From the NCBI GenBank assembly GCA_934553255.1, contig CAKTEZ010000009.1:1-53105 (forward strand): 53,105 nucleotides of DNA, read 5' to 3'. The notes below the pieces were generated by a model. The model made no database searches and was not told the origin of the DNA. It saw only the letters and a list, made by a program, of their open reading frames with translations. The stretch comes from an uncultured Oscillospiraceae bacterium. GTDB lineage: Bacteria; Bacillota; Clostridia; Oscillospirales; Oscillospiraceae. How positions within the stretch are numbered: position 1 is the stretch's first letter; the number at the start of each line of letters is the position of its first letter. Shown here piece after piece: positions 44,273 to 53,105 of the stretch. The position numbers and the translations under genes were made by a program.

Positions 44273-45381
44273 ACGGACTGCACGGCATTATTTTCTCCTA
44301 TGAAAAGGAACCGGAGCTGCGCGAGCTGGTCGAACACCGTATGCCCGCCTCCGTCCCGTTCGGCGGGCGCTACCGCGTGGTCGATTTCATGCTCTCGAAC
44401 CTGCACGCGGCGGGCATCACCGATGTGGGCGTGGTGCTGCACGGCAACTACCAGAGCCTGCTCGACCACCTTGGCAACGGCAAGACCTGGGACATGGCGC
44501 GCAAGCACGGCGGACTGCGCCTGCTGCCGCCCTTTGCCGACAACCGCACCTACCGCGGCGGCGAGTTCCGCGGGAAGATGGAGGCGCTTGCCGGCGTGCG
44601 GTCGTATGTCGAGGACATCCGGCAGGACTATGTCGTCCTCTCGGACAGCGATCTCATCATCAACCTCCCGCTCACGGATGTGCTGGGCGCGCATCGGGAG
44701 AGCGGCGCGGACATCACCGCCGTCTGCACGGCGAACGGCGGCTATGTGGACAACGCGACCTACTTTACCCTCGCGTCCGACGGCGCGGTGGAGCAGGTCT
44801 GGTGCGCGCCGACCGCGCCGCGCGGCCACCGTTCGCTGGAGATCTACATTCTGAAAAAGGACCTTCTGCTCGCGCTCGTGGACGAGTGCGCCGCGCAGGA
44901 CAAATACAGCTTCCGCCGCGATGTACTCGCAGGCATGAGCGGACGGCTCCGGCTTCAAAGCTATGTTTGGGACGGCTACGCCGCCCAGCTGCGTTCGGTG
45001 AAGGAATACTACGACCGCTCCATGGAGCTGCTGCGCCCGTCCATCCGCGCGGAGCTGTTCTGCGCGGCGCGGCCCATTCTCGCCAAGGAGGACGACGAGG
45101 CGTCGAGCTACCTCGCGCCGGAAAGCCGCGTGAAAAACTCCCTCGTGGCGGACGGCTGCACCGTGGAAGGCACGGTCGAGAACTGTGTCCTCTTCCCCGG
45201 CGTGACGGTGGAACGCGGCGCGGAGCTGCGCGACTGCATTCTCTTCAAGGGCGTTCACATCCACGACGGCGTGACGCTGCGCCATGTCATCGCGGACAAG
45301 GGCGTGGAGGTCCTGCCGGACCGCACGCTGATGGGTCACGAGAACTACCCCATCGTTCTGAGCAAGGGCAGCATCGTCTGA
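44269..45381 (+). CDS. glgD: GlgD, regulatory-type subunit of ADP-glucose pyrophosphorylase
   Basis: The 370-residue protein is homologous to Glg[48 protein letters not shown], and a C-terminal hexapeptide beta-helix ([31 protein letters not shown]). The N-terminal glycine-rich nucleotide loop of GlgC is replaced ([22 protein letters not shown]), and the catalytic GDH becomes LSDSDLIIN. These changes mark GlgD, which lacks catalytic activity in characterised cases and modulates GlgC. It overlaps glgC by 4 nt. Confidence 0.93.
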
Positions 45382-45424
45382 CGGCGCGCGCCGACGGAAA
45401 AATACACAGAATAAGGAGGAGCCT

Positions 45425-46861
45425 ATGAACATTCTCTATGTCACCTCGGAGGCCGTCCCCTTCTGCAAGACCGGCGGTCTTGCGGATGTCGCGGGCAGTC
45501 TGCCGCAGGCGCTCGCCGCGAACGGCGACCGCGTGAGCGTTATTCTGCCGCTCTACCAGAGCGTCGCGGACGCGTGGCGCGAACACCTGCACTTTGAGCG
45601 CTATACCTATGTGCGTCTTGCGTGGCGCAGCGTCTACTGCGGGCTTTTCTCCTACGACTATCAGGGCGTGACATGGTACTTCGTGGACAACGAGCAGTAT
45701 TTCAAGCGCCCCGACTTCTACGGCTATTACGACGACGGCGAGCGCTTCGCCTTCTTCTCCCGCGCGGTGACCGAGCTGCTGCCGACGCTGCCGGAGAAGC
45801 CGGACGTGGTCCACTGCAACGACTGGCAAACCGCGCTCGTCCCCATCTATCTCCGCGACGAGGCCGTGCGCGAGGAGTTCTACAAGTCCATCCGCACGGT
45901 CATCACCATTCACAATGTCGAGTATCAGGGACGCTACGGGCGCGAAACGCTCGGCGACCTCTTCGGTCTGGACGAGGGCTGGTTTACCGGCGGCACGATG
46001 GCCTTCGACGGCGACATCAACCTTCTCAAGGGAGCGATCATCACGGCGGATGCCGTGACCGCCGTCAGCCCCACCTACGCACAGGAGCTGAAGTACGCCT
46101 ACTTCGCCCACGGGCTGGAGAGCGTGATGCAGCTGGTGAGCGGGAAGCTCTACGGCGTTTTGAACGGCATCGATATGGCGCGCTACGACCCCGCGCACGA
46201 CGCCAACCTTGCCGCCCCCTACTCTGCCAAGCGTCCTGCGGGCAAGGCGAAGGACAAGGCCGCGCTGCAAAGGCTGCTGGGCCTCGCCGAACGGAAGGAC
46301 ACGCCCGTCGTGGCGATGGTCTCGCGGCTCGTGAGCCACAAGGGGCTGGACCTCGTGTGCGAGACGCTGGACTACTTTATGGAAAAGGATATGCAGCTCG
46401 TCGTGCTGGGCAAGGGCGACGGAAAGTACGAAACGTTTTTCTCGTGGGCGCAGTCCCGCTACCCCGGCCGCATCGCGGTGCATCTGGGCTACTCCGAGAG
46501 CCTTGCCATGCAGATCTACGCGGGCGCGGACCTGTTCCTCATGCCGTCCAAGAGCGAGCCGTGCGGTCTGAGCCAGATGATCGCCATGCGCTACGGCGCG
46601 GTGCCGATCGTACGCGAGACCGGCGGACTGAAGGATACCGTCCACGCCTACGAGGCGTGGAACGGCGCGGGCAACGGCTTCTCCTTCGCCAACTACTGCG
46701 CGGGCGATATGTGCTATGTCGTCTGTGAGGCGGTGGACCTTTACCACGACCGGCCGGAGGCCTACCGGCTGCTGCGTCGGCGCGGCATGGAGGAGGACTT
46801 CAGCTGGACGCGCAGCGCGGAGAAGTACCGCGAGATCTATGAAACCATCTGCAAAGGATAA
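45425..46861 (+). CDS. glgA: Glycogen synthase GlgA (GT5)
   Basis: GlgA elongates glycogen from ADP-glucose. The 478-residue protein shows the KTGGLADVAGSLP motif (K15) that binds ADP-glucose, VVHCNDWQTALVPIYL, TIHNVEYQGRYG, TAVSPTYAQEL, GVLNGIDMARYDP, and the C-terminal MPSKSEPCGLSQMIAMRYGAVPIVRETGGLKDTV catalytic block. It lies 43 nt after glgD, with AATAAGGAGGAG upstream. Confidence 0.97.
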   Translation: MNILYVTSEAVPFCKTGGLADVAGSLPQALAANGDRVSVILPLYQSVADAWREHLHFERYTYVRLAWRSVYCGLFSYDYQGVTWYFVDNEQYFKRPDFYGYYDDGERFAFFSRAVTELLPTLPEKPDVVHCNDWQTALVPIYLRDEAVREEFYKSIRTVITIHNVEYQGRYGRETLGDLFGLDEGWFTGGTMAFDGDINLLKGAIITADAVTAVSPTYAQELKYAYFAHGLESVMQLVSGKLYGVLNGIDMARYDPAHDANLAAPYSAKRPAGKAKDKAALQRLLGLAERKDTPVVAMVSRLVSHKGLDLVCETLDYFMEKDMQLVVLGKGDGKYETFFSWAQSRYPGRIAVHLGYSESLAMQIYAGADLFLMPSKSEPCGLSQMIAMRYGAVPIVRETGGLKDTVHAYEAWNGAGNGFSFANYCAGDMCYVVCEAVDLYHDRPEAYRLLRRRGMEEDFSWTRSAEKYREIYETICKG

Positions 46862-46868
46862 GGAATAA

Positions 46869-49289
46869 ATGTCTATGGAGATCAAAACGATACAGGAAAT
46901 GAAAACAGCCCTGACCGACAAGCTCCGTCTCGGCTTCGGCATCGCGCCCGAGGAGGCCGACGACGCGCAGATGATGCGCGCCGCGGCGCTCGTGCTGCGC
47001 GACATGATGGCCGCGCGCGGCGTGGAGAGCCGTCAGGAGACGCGCCGCGAGCATAAGCGGCAGGTGCATTACCTTTCCATGGAGTTTCTGCTGGGGCGCA
47101 GTCTGGAGAAAAACGCCTACAACCTCGGCGTGAGCGGCATACTGCACAGCGCGCTCGAAGAGCTTGGCTTCCGCGCGGCGGACGTTTTCGAGGCCGAGCC
47201 GGACGCGGGCCTCGGCAACGGCGGTCTCGGCCGCCTTGCCGCCTGCTATCTCGACAGCATGACCACGCTGGACATTCCTGCCGCGGGCTACTCCATCTGC
47301 TATGAGCTGGGCATCTTCCGCCAGCGCATCGTGGACGGTCAGCAGGTCGAGCTGCCGGACAACTGGAAGGACATCGGCGGAGCGTGGCTCATGCCCAAGC
47401 CGCAGGAAACGGAGGAGGTCTCCTTCGGCGGCACGGTCCGCAAATTCTGGGACAACGGGCGCCTGCATGTCGTGCCGGAAGGCGCGACGAAGGTACTCGC
47501 CATCCCCTGCGACATGGAGATCACGGGCTACGGCACCGAACATGTCAACACCCTGCGATTGTGGGACGCGAAGTCCCCCACGCCCGTGGATATGAGCCTG
47601 TTCTCGCAGGGCGAATATCTGCGCGCGAGCGAGCAGGAGGCGATGGCGGAGACCATCGCCAAGATTCTCTACCCCGAGGACAATCACGTTGAGGGCAAGT
47701 CTCTGCGTCTCAAGCAGCAGTATTTCTTTGTCTCCGCCACGGTGCAGTCCATCGTCCGCAAGCACATTGAGGTATACGGCACGGCGGCGAACTTCCACGA
47801 GAAAAATGTCATTCAGATCAACGATACCCACCCCGCTCTCGTCATTCCGGAGCTGATGCGTATTCTGATGGACGACGCGGGCTTCGACTGGGACACCGCG
47901 TGGAGCATCACGAAAAATTCCGTCGCCTACACGAACCATACTGTGCTTGCCGAAGCGCTCGAGCGCTGGCCGCAGCAGCTGATGCAGACGCTTCTCCCGC
48001 GCGTGTGGGAGATCATCGCGGAGATCGCGCACCGCTATCAGAAGCAGGTCGAGGATTTCTACCACGACCCCGCCAAGACCGCGGAGCTTGCCATCGTCTG
48101 GGACGGACAGGTGCGTATGGCGAACCTGTGCATCGCGGGCGGCATGGCGGTCAACGGCGTGAGCGCGCTGCACTCCGACATTCTGCGGCGCGACGTTTTC
48201 CGTTGGCAATGCGAAATGGAGCCGCAGAAATTTCAGAATGTCACCAACGGCATCGACCACCGCCGCTGGTTGGGACAGATCAACCCGCGGCTGGACGGCC
48301 TGATCGCCGACCTGTGCGGCGGGCGCGGCTATCTGCTCCACCCCGAGGAGTTGAAAAAGCTCGACGCCTTCGCCGCGGACGGCGCCGTACTCTCGCGGCT
48401 CGACGAGATCAAGCGCGCGAACAAGGCGGACTTCACCGCCTATGTCAAGCGCACGCAGGGCGTGACGCTCAACACGGACGCCATCTTCGACGTGCAGGTC
48501 AAGCGCCTGCACGAGTATAAGCGCCAGCTTTTAAACGCGCTGCACATCATCTACCTCTACCAGAAGCTGCAGGACGACCCGAACACGGATCTGCCGCCGC
48601 AGACCTTCCTCTTTGGCGCGAAGGCCGCGCCGGGCTACGCAGTCGCCAAGCGCATCATTCACCTCATCAACTCGCTGGCGAACCAGATCAACGCCGATCC
48701 TCTGTGCAAAGGCAGGCTTCAGGTCGTGTTTCTGGAGAATTACCGTGTGTCCCTCGCCGAGCATTTGATGCCCGCGAGCGAGGTGAGCCAGCAGATCTCC
48801 ACCGCGGGCAAGGAGGCCAGCGGCACGGGCAACATGAAATTCATGATGAACGGCGCGCTGACCGTCGGCACGCTCGACGGCGCGAACATTGAGATGCACG
48901 AGGTCCTCGGCGACGAGAATATGTTCCTCTTCGGCCTGCACGCCGACGAGGTCGCCCGGCTCAAGGCACAGGGCTACGCCCCGCAGCGTCTCTACGCGCG
49001 CGACGGCGCGCTGCGCCGCGTGATCGACCAGCTCAAGGCCGGTTTCTCGGACGGCGTGAGCTACGAGGACCTCGCGCAGAGCCTGCTGCTGCGCGATGAA
49101 TATTTGCTTTTGCAGGACTTCGCCTCCTACTGCGCCGCCGAGCAGCGCATGGCCGAGACCTATGCCGACCGCGAGGCGTGGAACCGTATGTCGCTCCACA
49201 ACATCGCGCGCAGCGGCATCTTTGCCGCCGACCGTGCCGTGGCGCAGTACGCGGACCATATCTGGCACGTCCCGCACAAGGGAGAATAA
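46869..49289 (+). CDS. glgP: Glycogen/alpha-glucan phosphorylase GlgP (GT35)
   Basis: GlgP releases glucose 1-phosphate from glycogen using phosphate and pyridoxal phosphate. The 806-residue protein has VHYLSMEFLLGRSLEKN, the DAGLGNGGLGRLAACYLDSM motif, NDTHPALVIPELMRIL, FDVQVKRLHEYKRQLLN, and the PLP lysine region EASGTGNMKFMMNGALTVGTLDGANIEM. It starts 7 nt after glgA, with AAGGATAAGGA upstream, and ends the operon. An ATG at 46875 is an alternative start. Confidence 0.97.
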   Translation: MSMEIKTIQEMKTALTDKLRLGFGIAPEEADDAQMMRAAALVLRDMMAARGVESRQETRREHKRQVHYLSMEFLLGRSLEKNAYNLGVSGILHSALEELGFRAADVFEAEPDAGLGNGGLGRLAACYLDSMTTLDIPAAGYSICYELGIFRQRIVDGQQVELPDNWKDIGGAWLMPKPQETEEVSFGGTVRKFWDNGRLHVVPEGATKVLAIPCDMEITGYGTEHVNTLRLWDAKSPTPVDMSLFSQGEYLRASEQEAMAETIAKILYPEDNHVEGKSLRLKQQYFFVSATVQSIVRKHIEVYGTAANFHEKNVIQINDTHPALVIPELMRILMDDAGFDWDTAWSITKNSVAYTNHTVLAEALERWPQQLMQTLLPRVWEIIAEIAHRYQKQVEDFYHDPAKTAELAIVWDGQVRMANLCIAGGMAVNGVSALHSDILRRDVFRWQCEMEPQKFQNVTNGIDHRRWLGQINPRLDGLIADLCGGRGYLLHPEELKKLDAFAADGAVLSRLDEIKRANKADFTAYVKRTQGVTLNTDAIFDVQVKRLHEYKRQLLNALHIIYLYQKLQDDPNTDLPPQTFLFGAKAAPGYAVAKRIIHLINSLANQINADPLCKGRLQVVFLENYRVSLAEHLMPASEVSQQISTAGKEASGTGNMKFMMNGALTVGTLDGANIEMHEVLGDENMFLFGLHADEVARLKAQGYAPQRLYARDGALRRVIDQLKAGFSDGVSYEDLAQSLLLRDEYLLLQDFASYCAAEQRMAETYADREAWNRMSLHNIARSGIFAADRAVAQYADHIWHVPHKGE

Positions 49290-49292
49290 GCG

Positions 49293-49324
49293 AAAGGGAG
49301 CGGGTCCGCCCGCTCCCTTTTGTC
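49293..49324 (+). terminator. Intrinsic terminator of the glycogen operon
   Basis: AAAGGGAGCGGG/CCCGCTCCCTTT (49293-49304 with 49309-49320, loop TCCG), then TTGTC. Confidence 0.9.
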
Positions 49325-49348
49325 TCATATTGACAAGTATGGTATAAT
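49320..49348 (+). promoter_or_regulatory. Promoter of the DEAD-box helicase gene
   Basis: TTGTCT (49320-49325), a 17-bp spacer and consensus TATAAT (49343-49348). The -35 overlaps the tail of the preceding terminator. Confidence 0.65.
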
Positions 49349-49390
49349 TTTTTTGATTAAATACTTTATCAGGAAGAATGAGGAAACGCT

Positions 49391-50551
49391 ATGGAATTCA
49401 CACAGGGCGTGCGCTTTGATACGCTGGCGCTGATGCCGGAGATGGCGCGCGCATTGGAAAAGAAAAATATCGAATGGTCCACCCCCGTGCAGGCGGGCTG
49501 CATCCCGCCAATGCGCGAATGGAAGGATGTGATCGCCAAGGCCCCCACCGGCACGGGCAAGACCTTCGCCTTCGGCATTCCCATCGTCGAACACATCGAC
49601 CCCGAAAGCGAGGAGGTGCAGGCGGTCATCCTGGCGCCGACCCGCGAGCTTGCCATGCAGATCACCGCGGAGCTGCGCGATCTCGCCATGTTCCTCTCAA
49701 GCGTGCGCGTGGTGTGTCTCTACGGCGGCGCACCCATCGGACGGCAGATCGACGCGCTGAAGAAAAAGCCGCAGATCGTGGTCGCCACGCCCGGCCGCCT
49801 TTCCGACCACATGAAGCGCCGCACCGTGCGGCTCGACCATGTTGATACCGTCGTGCTGGACGAAGCGGACCGTATGCTCGACATGGGCTTTATCCACGAC
49901 GTGACGCGCATTCTCGATAAGATCCCCTCCCGCCGCAACCTCGGCATGTTTTCCGCCACCATCTCGCGCGAGGTCATGGACATCAGCTGGGTCTACCAGC
50001 GCGACCCCGAGGAGATCACCGTCCGCGCGGACGAGCAGAACAAGCCCGACATTCTTCAATACGCGGTCGCGGTCGACCAGACGGACAAGGTCGCGGCGAT
50101 GGCGCGCATCATCCGGCAGGAAAAGCTGGAGCGCGTGATGGTGTTCTGCAACACCAAGGGCATGGTCGAGCGGCTGACGAAATATCTTGAGATGGAGGGG
50201 CTGGACGCCGCCTGCATCCACGGCGACATTCCGCAGAAGAAGCGCGAGCAGGTCATGGCGCGCTTCCGCCGCGGCGAGCTGCCCGTGTTCGTCGCCACGG
50301 ATGTCGCCGCACGCGGCATCGATGTGGACGATGTGGACGCCGTGTTCAACTACGATGTGCCGCAGGAGAACGAATACTATGTCCACCGCATCGGCCGCAC
50401 GGGACGCGCGAAGCGCCACGGCGTCGCCTACACGCTTGTAGCGGACTACCCCAGCAAGATGCGGCTCGACGCCATCGCCAAGTTCACCGGCAACGACATC
50501 AAGCCCGCCCGCTTTGAGGGCGGGGCGTTGGTGGTCGACGGAACGAGATAA
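49391..50551 (+). CDS. DEAD-box ATP-dependent RNA helicase
   Basis: The 386-residue helicase core is complete: Q motif (TPVQAGCIPPM), Walker A APTGTGKTFAF, PTRELAMQ, TPGRLSDH, Walker B VLDEADRMLDMGF, SAT (FSATISREV), then domain 2 with FCNTKGMVERL, ATDVAARGIDVDDVDAV and HRIGRTGRAKRHG. There is no C-terminal extension such as the DbpA RNA-binding domain or a basic tail, so it is a minimal helicase whose RNA target cannot be told. It has its own promoter. The next gene, a binding lipoprotein, starts 10 nt after its stop. Confidence 0.95.
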   Translation: MEFTQGVRFDTLALMPEMARALEKKNIEWSTPVQAGCIPPMREWKDVIAKAPTGTGKTFAFGIPIVEHIDPESEEVQAVILAPTRELAMQITAELRDLAMFLSSVRVVCLYGGAPIGRQIDALKKKPQIVVATPGRLSDHMKRRTVRLDHVDTVVLDEADRMLDMGFIHDVTRILDKIPSRRNLGMFSATISREVMDISWVYQRDPEEITVRADEQNKPDILQYAVAVDQTDKVAAMARIIRQEKLERVMVFCNTKGMVERLTKYLEMEGLDAACIHGDIPQKKREQVMARFRRGELPVFVATDVAARGIDVDDVDAVFNYDVPQENEYYVHRIGRTGRAKRHGVAYTLVADYPSKMRLDAIAKFTGNDIKPARFEGGALVVDGTR

Positions 50552-50561
50552 GGAGCATTCT

Positions 50562-52217
50562 ATGAACACAACGCGAAAAACAGCGTGCGTGCTGCTCTGC
50601 GCGCTGCTGCTCTCCCTTTTCTCCGGCTGTGCGCGGCAGGAGGAAACGGCGGAGGACTTCGTCCTCTCCGCTGCGGTCTGCGGTCCTCTGGAAACGCTCG
50701 ACCCCGCCATGCAGACGGACGCGGGCGCGGAAAGCCTGCTCGCCGCGCTCTTTGAGGGCCTGCTGCGTATGCGCGACGACGGCACGGGCCGCGCGGTCGC
50801 CGTGGCAGGCATCGCCAAGGAGTACATCGAGGAGAAAAACTACGACGACACCGTGACCTACACCTTTACCCTCCGCTCCGCCGCCCGTTGGTCGGACGGA
50901 ACGCGCGTGAAAGCGGCGGATTTTGTCTATGCATGGCAGCGTCTGGCCGACCCCGCAACGGATTCGCCCAACGCGGAGCTGCTGAACATGGTCGTGGGCT
51001 ATGACGAGGTGCGCGAGAGCGGCGATGTGACCGCCCTCGGCGTGAAGGCAAAGGGCGAGAGTACCTTTATCGTCACGCTCCGCGAGCCGTGCGCCTATTT
51101 CCTTAGCAGCGTCTGCACCTCGCCCGCCGCGGCGCCGCTGCGCCGCGATCTGGTGGAGGGCGACCCCAACTGGGCTTCCAGCGCCGCCATCGTGACGAAC
51201 GGCCCCTATCGGGTCGGCACATGGATCAAGGCCTCGCAGCTGCAGGCCGTCCGCAGCACCGAGTATTACGAGAGCAAGCTCATCGCGCCCGACGCGTTGT
51301 GCTTCCGTTTTGAAACAGACACGCAGGTCAACTACGAGCGCCTGCTTGCGGGCGAGTTGGACTATGTGGACGAGCTGCCCTATGCCGCCATCGAAACGCT
51401 TGCCGAGGCCGAGGGTTGGCAGCCCGCGCCGTTGGCGGAGACGCAGTGCGTACTCTACAACCATCTGACCGACACCTTTTCCAACGCGCAGCTGCGCCGT
51501 GCCTTTGACCTTGCCATCGACCGCGAGGCCATCGCCGCGCTCGGCGGCGTGACCGCTACCGCCGCGACCGGCTGCGTTCCCTCCGGCGTGAGCAACGCGC
51601 CGGACGATACGGAGGATTTCCGCGACGCGGGCGGCGCGCTGTGTACGGTGGACACGGAGGGCTATGCCGACCGCTGCGCCGAGGCGAGCCGGGCGATGAC
51701 CTCCGCCGGACACTATCAGGGTGCAGGCATTCCCACGCTGCGCTTCCTCTACATTGAAAACGAGCAGACACGCTCGGTGGCTGCGGCGCTCTGGAGTATG
51801 TGGAGAAGTGTCACGGGCGTTGCGGTCAAGCTGGTCGGTCTGAGCGCGGAGGAGTTCGACGCAGCCCTCGCCGCTGGAGACTTCGACCTTGCGCTCACGA
51901 CGCTCACCGCCCGCTGTGACGACGCCACGGAATACCTTCTGCCGTTCTGCGGGACCTCGGAGCGCAATGTCAGCGGCTACCGCAACGACACCTTCGACCT
52001 GCTCATCGGCGTGGCGGAGGCGACCGGCGACCTCACAGCACGCGCGGCGTTTCTGCACGATGCGGAGGTCATGCTGCTGGAGGACAGCGCCCTTTCCCCC
52101 CTGTGCTTCTCCGGCACGGCGTATCTCCTGCGCGATGCGTTCCGCGGCGTCAGCCACGACTGCTTCGGCCACAGCTATTTCTTCACCGTCACACAGGCGG
52201 AGACCGACGCTGCGTGA
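50562..52217 (+). CDS. Oligopeptide-type ABC transporter substrate-binding lipoprotein (SBP family 5)
   Basis: The 551-residue protein has a lipoprotein signal peptide (MNTTRKTACVLLCALLLSLFSGC) with lipobox LFSGC and C23 as the lipidated residue. It has the family 5 fold: ETLDPAMQTDAGAESLLAALFEGLLR, YTFTLRSAARWSDGTRVKAADFVYAWQRLADP, NGPYRVGTWIK and NAQLRRAFDLAIDREAI. It should bind peptides at the outer membrane face and pass them to a permease. No oppBCDF genes are adjacent; instead it follows the helicase by 10 nt with TAAGGAG upstream. Confidence 0.92.
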   Translation: MNTTRKTACVLLCALLLSLFSGCARQEETAEDFVLSAAVCGPLETLDPAMQTDAGAESLLAALFEGLLRMRDDGTGRAVAVAGIAKEYIEEKNYDDTVTYTFTLRSAARWSDGTRVKAADFVYAWQRLADPATDSPNAELLNMVVGYDEVRESGDVTALGVKAKGESTFIVTLREPCAYFLSSVCTSPAAAPLRRDLVEGDPNWASSAAIVTNGPYRVGTWIKASQLQAVRSTEYYESKLIAPDALCFRFETDTQVNYERLLAGELDYVDELPYAAIETLAEAEGWQPAPLAETQCVLYNHLTDTFSNAQLRRAFDLAIDREAIAALGGVTATAATGCVPSGVSNAPDDTEDFRDAGGALCTVDTEGYADRCAEASRAMTSAGHYQGAGIPTLRFLYIENEQTRSVAAALWSMWRSVTGVAVKLVGLSAEEFDAALAAGDFDLALTTLTARCDDATEYLLPFCGTSERNVSGYRNDTFDLLIGVAEATGDLTARAAFLHDAEVMLLEDSALSPLCFSGTAYLLRDAFRGVSHDCFGHSYFFTVTQAETDAA

Positions 52218-52236
52218 CCGAGAACGAACCGATCTC

Positions 52237-52272
52237 CGCGCCCGCTCCATTTCGGAGCGGGCGCGTCTTTTT
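52237..52272 (+). terminator. Intrinsic terminator after the binding lipoprotein
   Basis: CGCGCCCGCTCC/GGAGCGGGCGCG (52237-52248 with 52254-52265), followed by TCTTTTTAT. Confidence 0.92.
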
Positions 52273-52351
52273 ATGGCATCCTTGCGATATCTTTATGACA
52301 TTTTGACAGGATATGCATACGAGAATGTCGCATTCTTTTTCCGATTTTGCA

Positions 52352-52379
52352 TTGCCTTTTGGGAAAAAGGGACTATAAT
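52352..52379 (+). promoter_or_regulatory. Promoter of the antiporter gene
   Basis: TTGCCT (52352-52357), a 16-bp spacer and consensus TATAAT (52374-52379), about 58 nt before the ATG. The rest of the gap (52273-52351) is AT-rich with no other visible signal. Confidence 0.6.
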
Positions 52380-52437
52380 AATGCCTTAGTGTGCCGCGGA
52401 CGCGGTGCATTTCACACAGGAAGGAGCCTGTTTCCCT

Positions 52438-53105
52438 ATGTATGCTTTGCTCAATGTTGCGTTTGCCCTGCTCGCGGGGCTTCTAATGACTCGGCTTTTC
52501 TCCCGTTGGCATCTGCCCGATGTGACCGCGTTTCTGGTCGCGGGCGTGCTGATCGGCCCATTCTGTCTCGGCCGCCTCGGCATCACCGGCGTCGGCTTCG
52601 CCGCTTACGAGGATGTCGCCGCGCTCGGCATGATCTCGGATGTAGCGATGGGCTTCATCGCCTTCGCCATCGGCAACGAGTTTCGTCTGGAGGATCTGCG
52701 GAAGACCGGTCGGCAGGCCTTCATTATCGGCGTACTGCAGGCACTTGCCGCCACGGTCCTCGTGGATCTCGCGCTGCTCGGCTTCCACCTCCTCCGCCCC
52801 GACATCCTCTCCGCGCCTGCCGCCATCATGCTCGGCGCCATCGCCACGGCGACGGCCCCCGCCGCCACGCTGATGGTCGTGCGCCAGTATAAGGCAAAAG
52901 GCCCTCTCACGAGCCTGCTGCTGCCTATCGTTGCGTTGGACGACGCGGTGGGTCTGGTGGTGTTCGCGGTCAGCTTCGGCATCGCCAAGGCGATGATCAG
53001 CGGCACGCTGAGCATCGTCTCCGTACTGGTCAACCCGCTCATCGAGATCGTGCTCTCCCTGCTGCTCGGAATGCTCGCGGGAGCGGCCCTCACGCGGCTC
53101 GAGGC
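52438..53105 (+). CDS. CPA2-type cation:proton antiporter, N-terminal part
   Basis: An open frame from ATG 52438 runs off the right edge; 222 codons are visible. At least six hydrophobic helices are present, and the sequence matches the monovalent cation:proton antiporter-2 family (KefB/NapA type): HLPDVTAFLVAGVLIGPFCLG in the first helices, GFIAFAIGNEF, and the ion-binding ALDDAVGLVVFAVSFG motif (the DD of TM5). AAGGAG lies about 12 nt upstream of the ATG. Whether a C-terminal regulatory domain is present cannot be seen. Confidence 0.88.
   Translation, partial: MYALLNVAFALLAGLLMTRLFSRWHLPDVTAFLVAGVLIGPFCLGRLGITGVGFAAYEDVAALGMISDVAMGFIAFAIGNEFRLEDLRKTGRQAFIIGVLQALAATVLVDLALLGFHLLRPDILSAPAAIMLGAIATATAPAATLMVVRQYKAKGPLTSLLLPIVALDDAVGLVVFAVSFGIAKAMISGTLSIVSVLVNPLIEIVLSLLLGMLAGAALTRLE

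Noticed and set aside
49330..49348. Consensus TTGACA at 49330 as -35 of the helicase promoter
   Set aside because: Only 7 bp separate it from the TATAAT. TTGTCT at 49320 has the correct 17-bp spacing.

Overview
The window is a GC-rich chromosomal segment from a spore-forming member of the Clostridia. The best guess is the Oscillospiraceae/Ruminococcaceae lineage. The evidence is an adjacent spoIVB-spo0A pair, a Gram-positive WalRK (YycFG) locus, a MurE with the DNPR motif typical of meso-diaminopimelate peptidoglycan, a GlgC/GlgD pair, and GC-rich codons. No rRNA, tRNA, CRISPR array, insertion sequence or prophage gene is visible. Almost all of it is ordinary core chromosome, densely coding, with well-formed intrinsic terminators.

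Layout. (1) 1-5911: the start of an unidentified gene, smpB (-), then a NUDIX ADP-sugar pyrophosphatase, walR, walK and two membrane-anchored walK accessory proteins (yycH- and yycI-like), all (+). (2) 6061-7353: a first murA (+), ending at a 53-nt near-perfect bidirectional terminator. (3) 7438-23622: a long (-) block. In transcription order it reads mraZ, rsmH, ftsL, a class B PBP with two PASTA domains, murE, mraY, ftsW, murG, a second murA, ftsQ, ftsZ, spoIVB, spo0A. This is a division and cell wall (dcw) cluster running into sporulation control. It lacks murF, murD, murC and ftsA, and a (+) endonuclease/phosphatase-family gene splits it between murG and murA. The mraZ leader carries six AAGTG-type boxes at exact 10-bp spacing, which looks like the MraZ autoregulatory operator. 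(4) 24018-25605: rsmD-coaD-coiled-coil protein operon (-). (5) 25865-35687: single genes and small units: a dicarboxylate/amino-acid symporter, a DMT transporter, a radical SAM protein, a DUF5662-like protein, two DNA glycosylases of different families, a 5'-truncated DMT transporter relic, a CmpB-like membrane protein, a monoacylglycerol-lipase-like hydrolase divergent from glpK, and a small coiled-coil protein. (6) 35813-38136: a Y-family DNA polymerase operon with a short partner protein and an HD-domain hydrolase. (7) 38255-41099: udk (-), a zinc-ribbon/transmembrane/Ig-like protein, ylmH and a DUF896 protein. (8) 41157-49289: a complete, tightly overlapping glycogen operon glgB-glgC-glgD-glgA-glgP. 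(9) 49391-53105: a DEAD-box helicase, an orphan oligopeptide-type binding lipoprotein, and the start of a CPA2-type cation/proton antiporter.

How the genes fit together. WalRK with its accessory proteins, two MurA enzymes, and the dcw genes for lipid II synthesis (MurA, MurE, MraY, MurG), septal synthesis (FtsW, PBP) and the divisome (FtsL, FtsQ, FtsZ) make the first half a cell-envelope region. The second half is carbon storage (glycogen), glycerol use, nucleic acid repair and transport. I did not find a clearly new multi-gene system. The observations most worth a second look are the phased MraZ box array, the anomalous murE start, the reduced and interrupted dcw cluster, a Spo0A receiver lacking one acidic-pocket aspartate, the truncated transporter that keeps a near-ideal promoter, and the polymerase/partner/HD-hydrolase operon.
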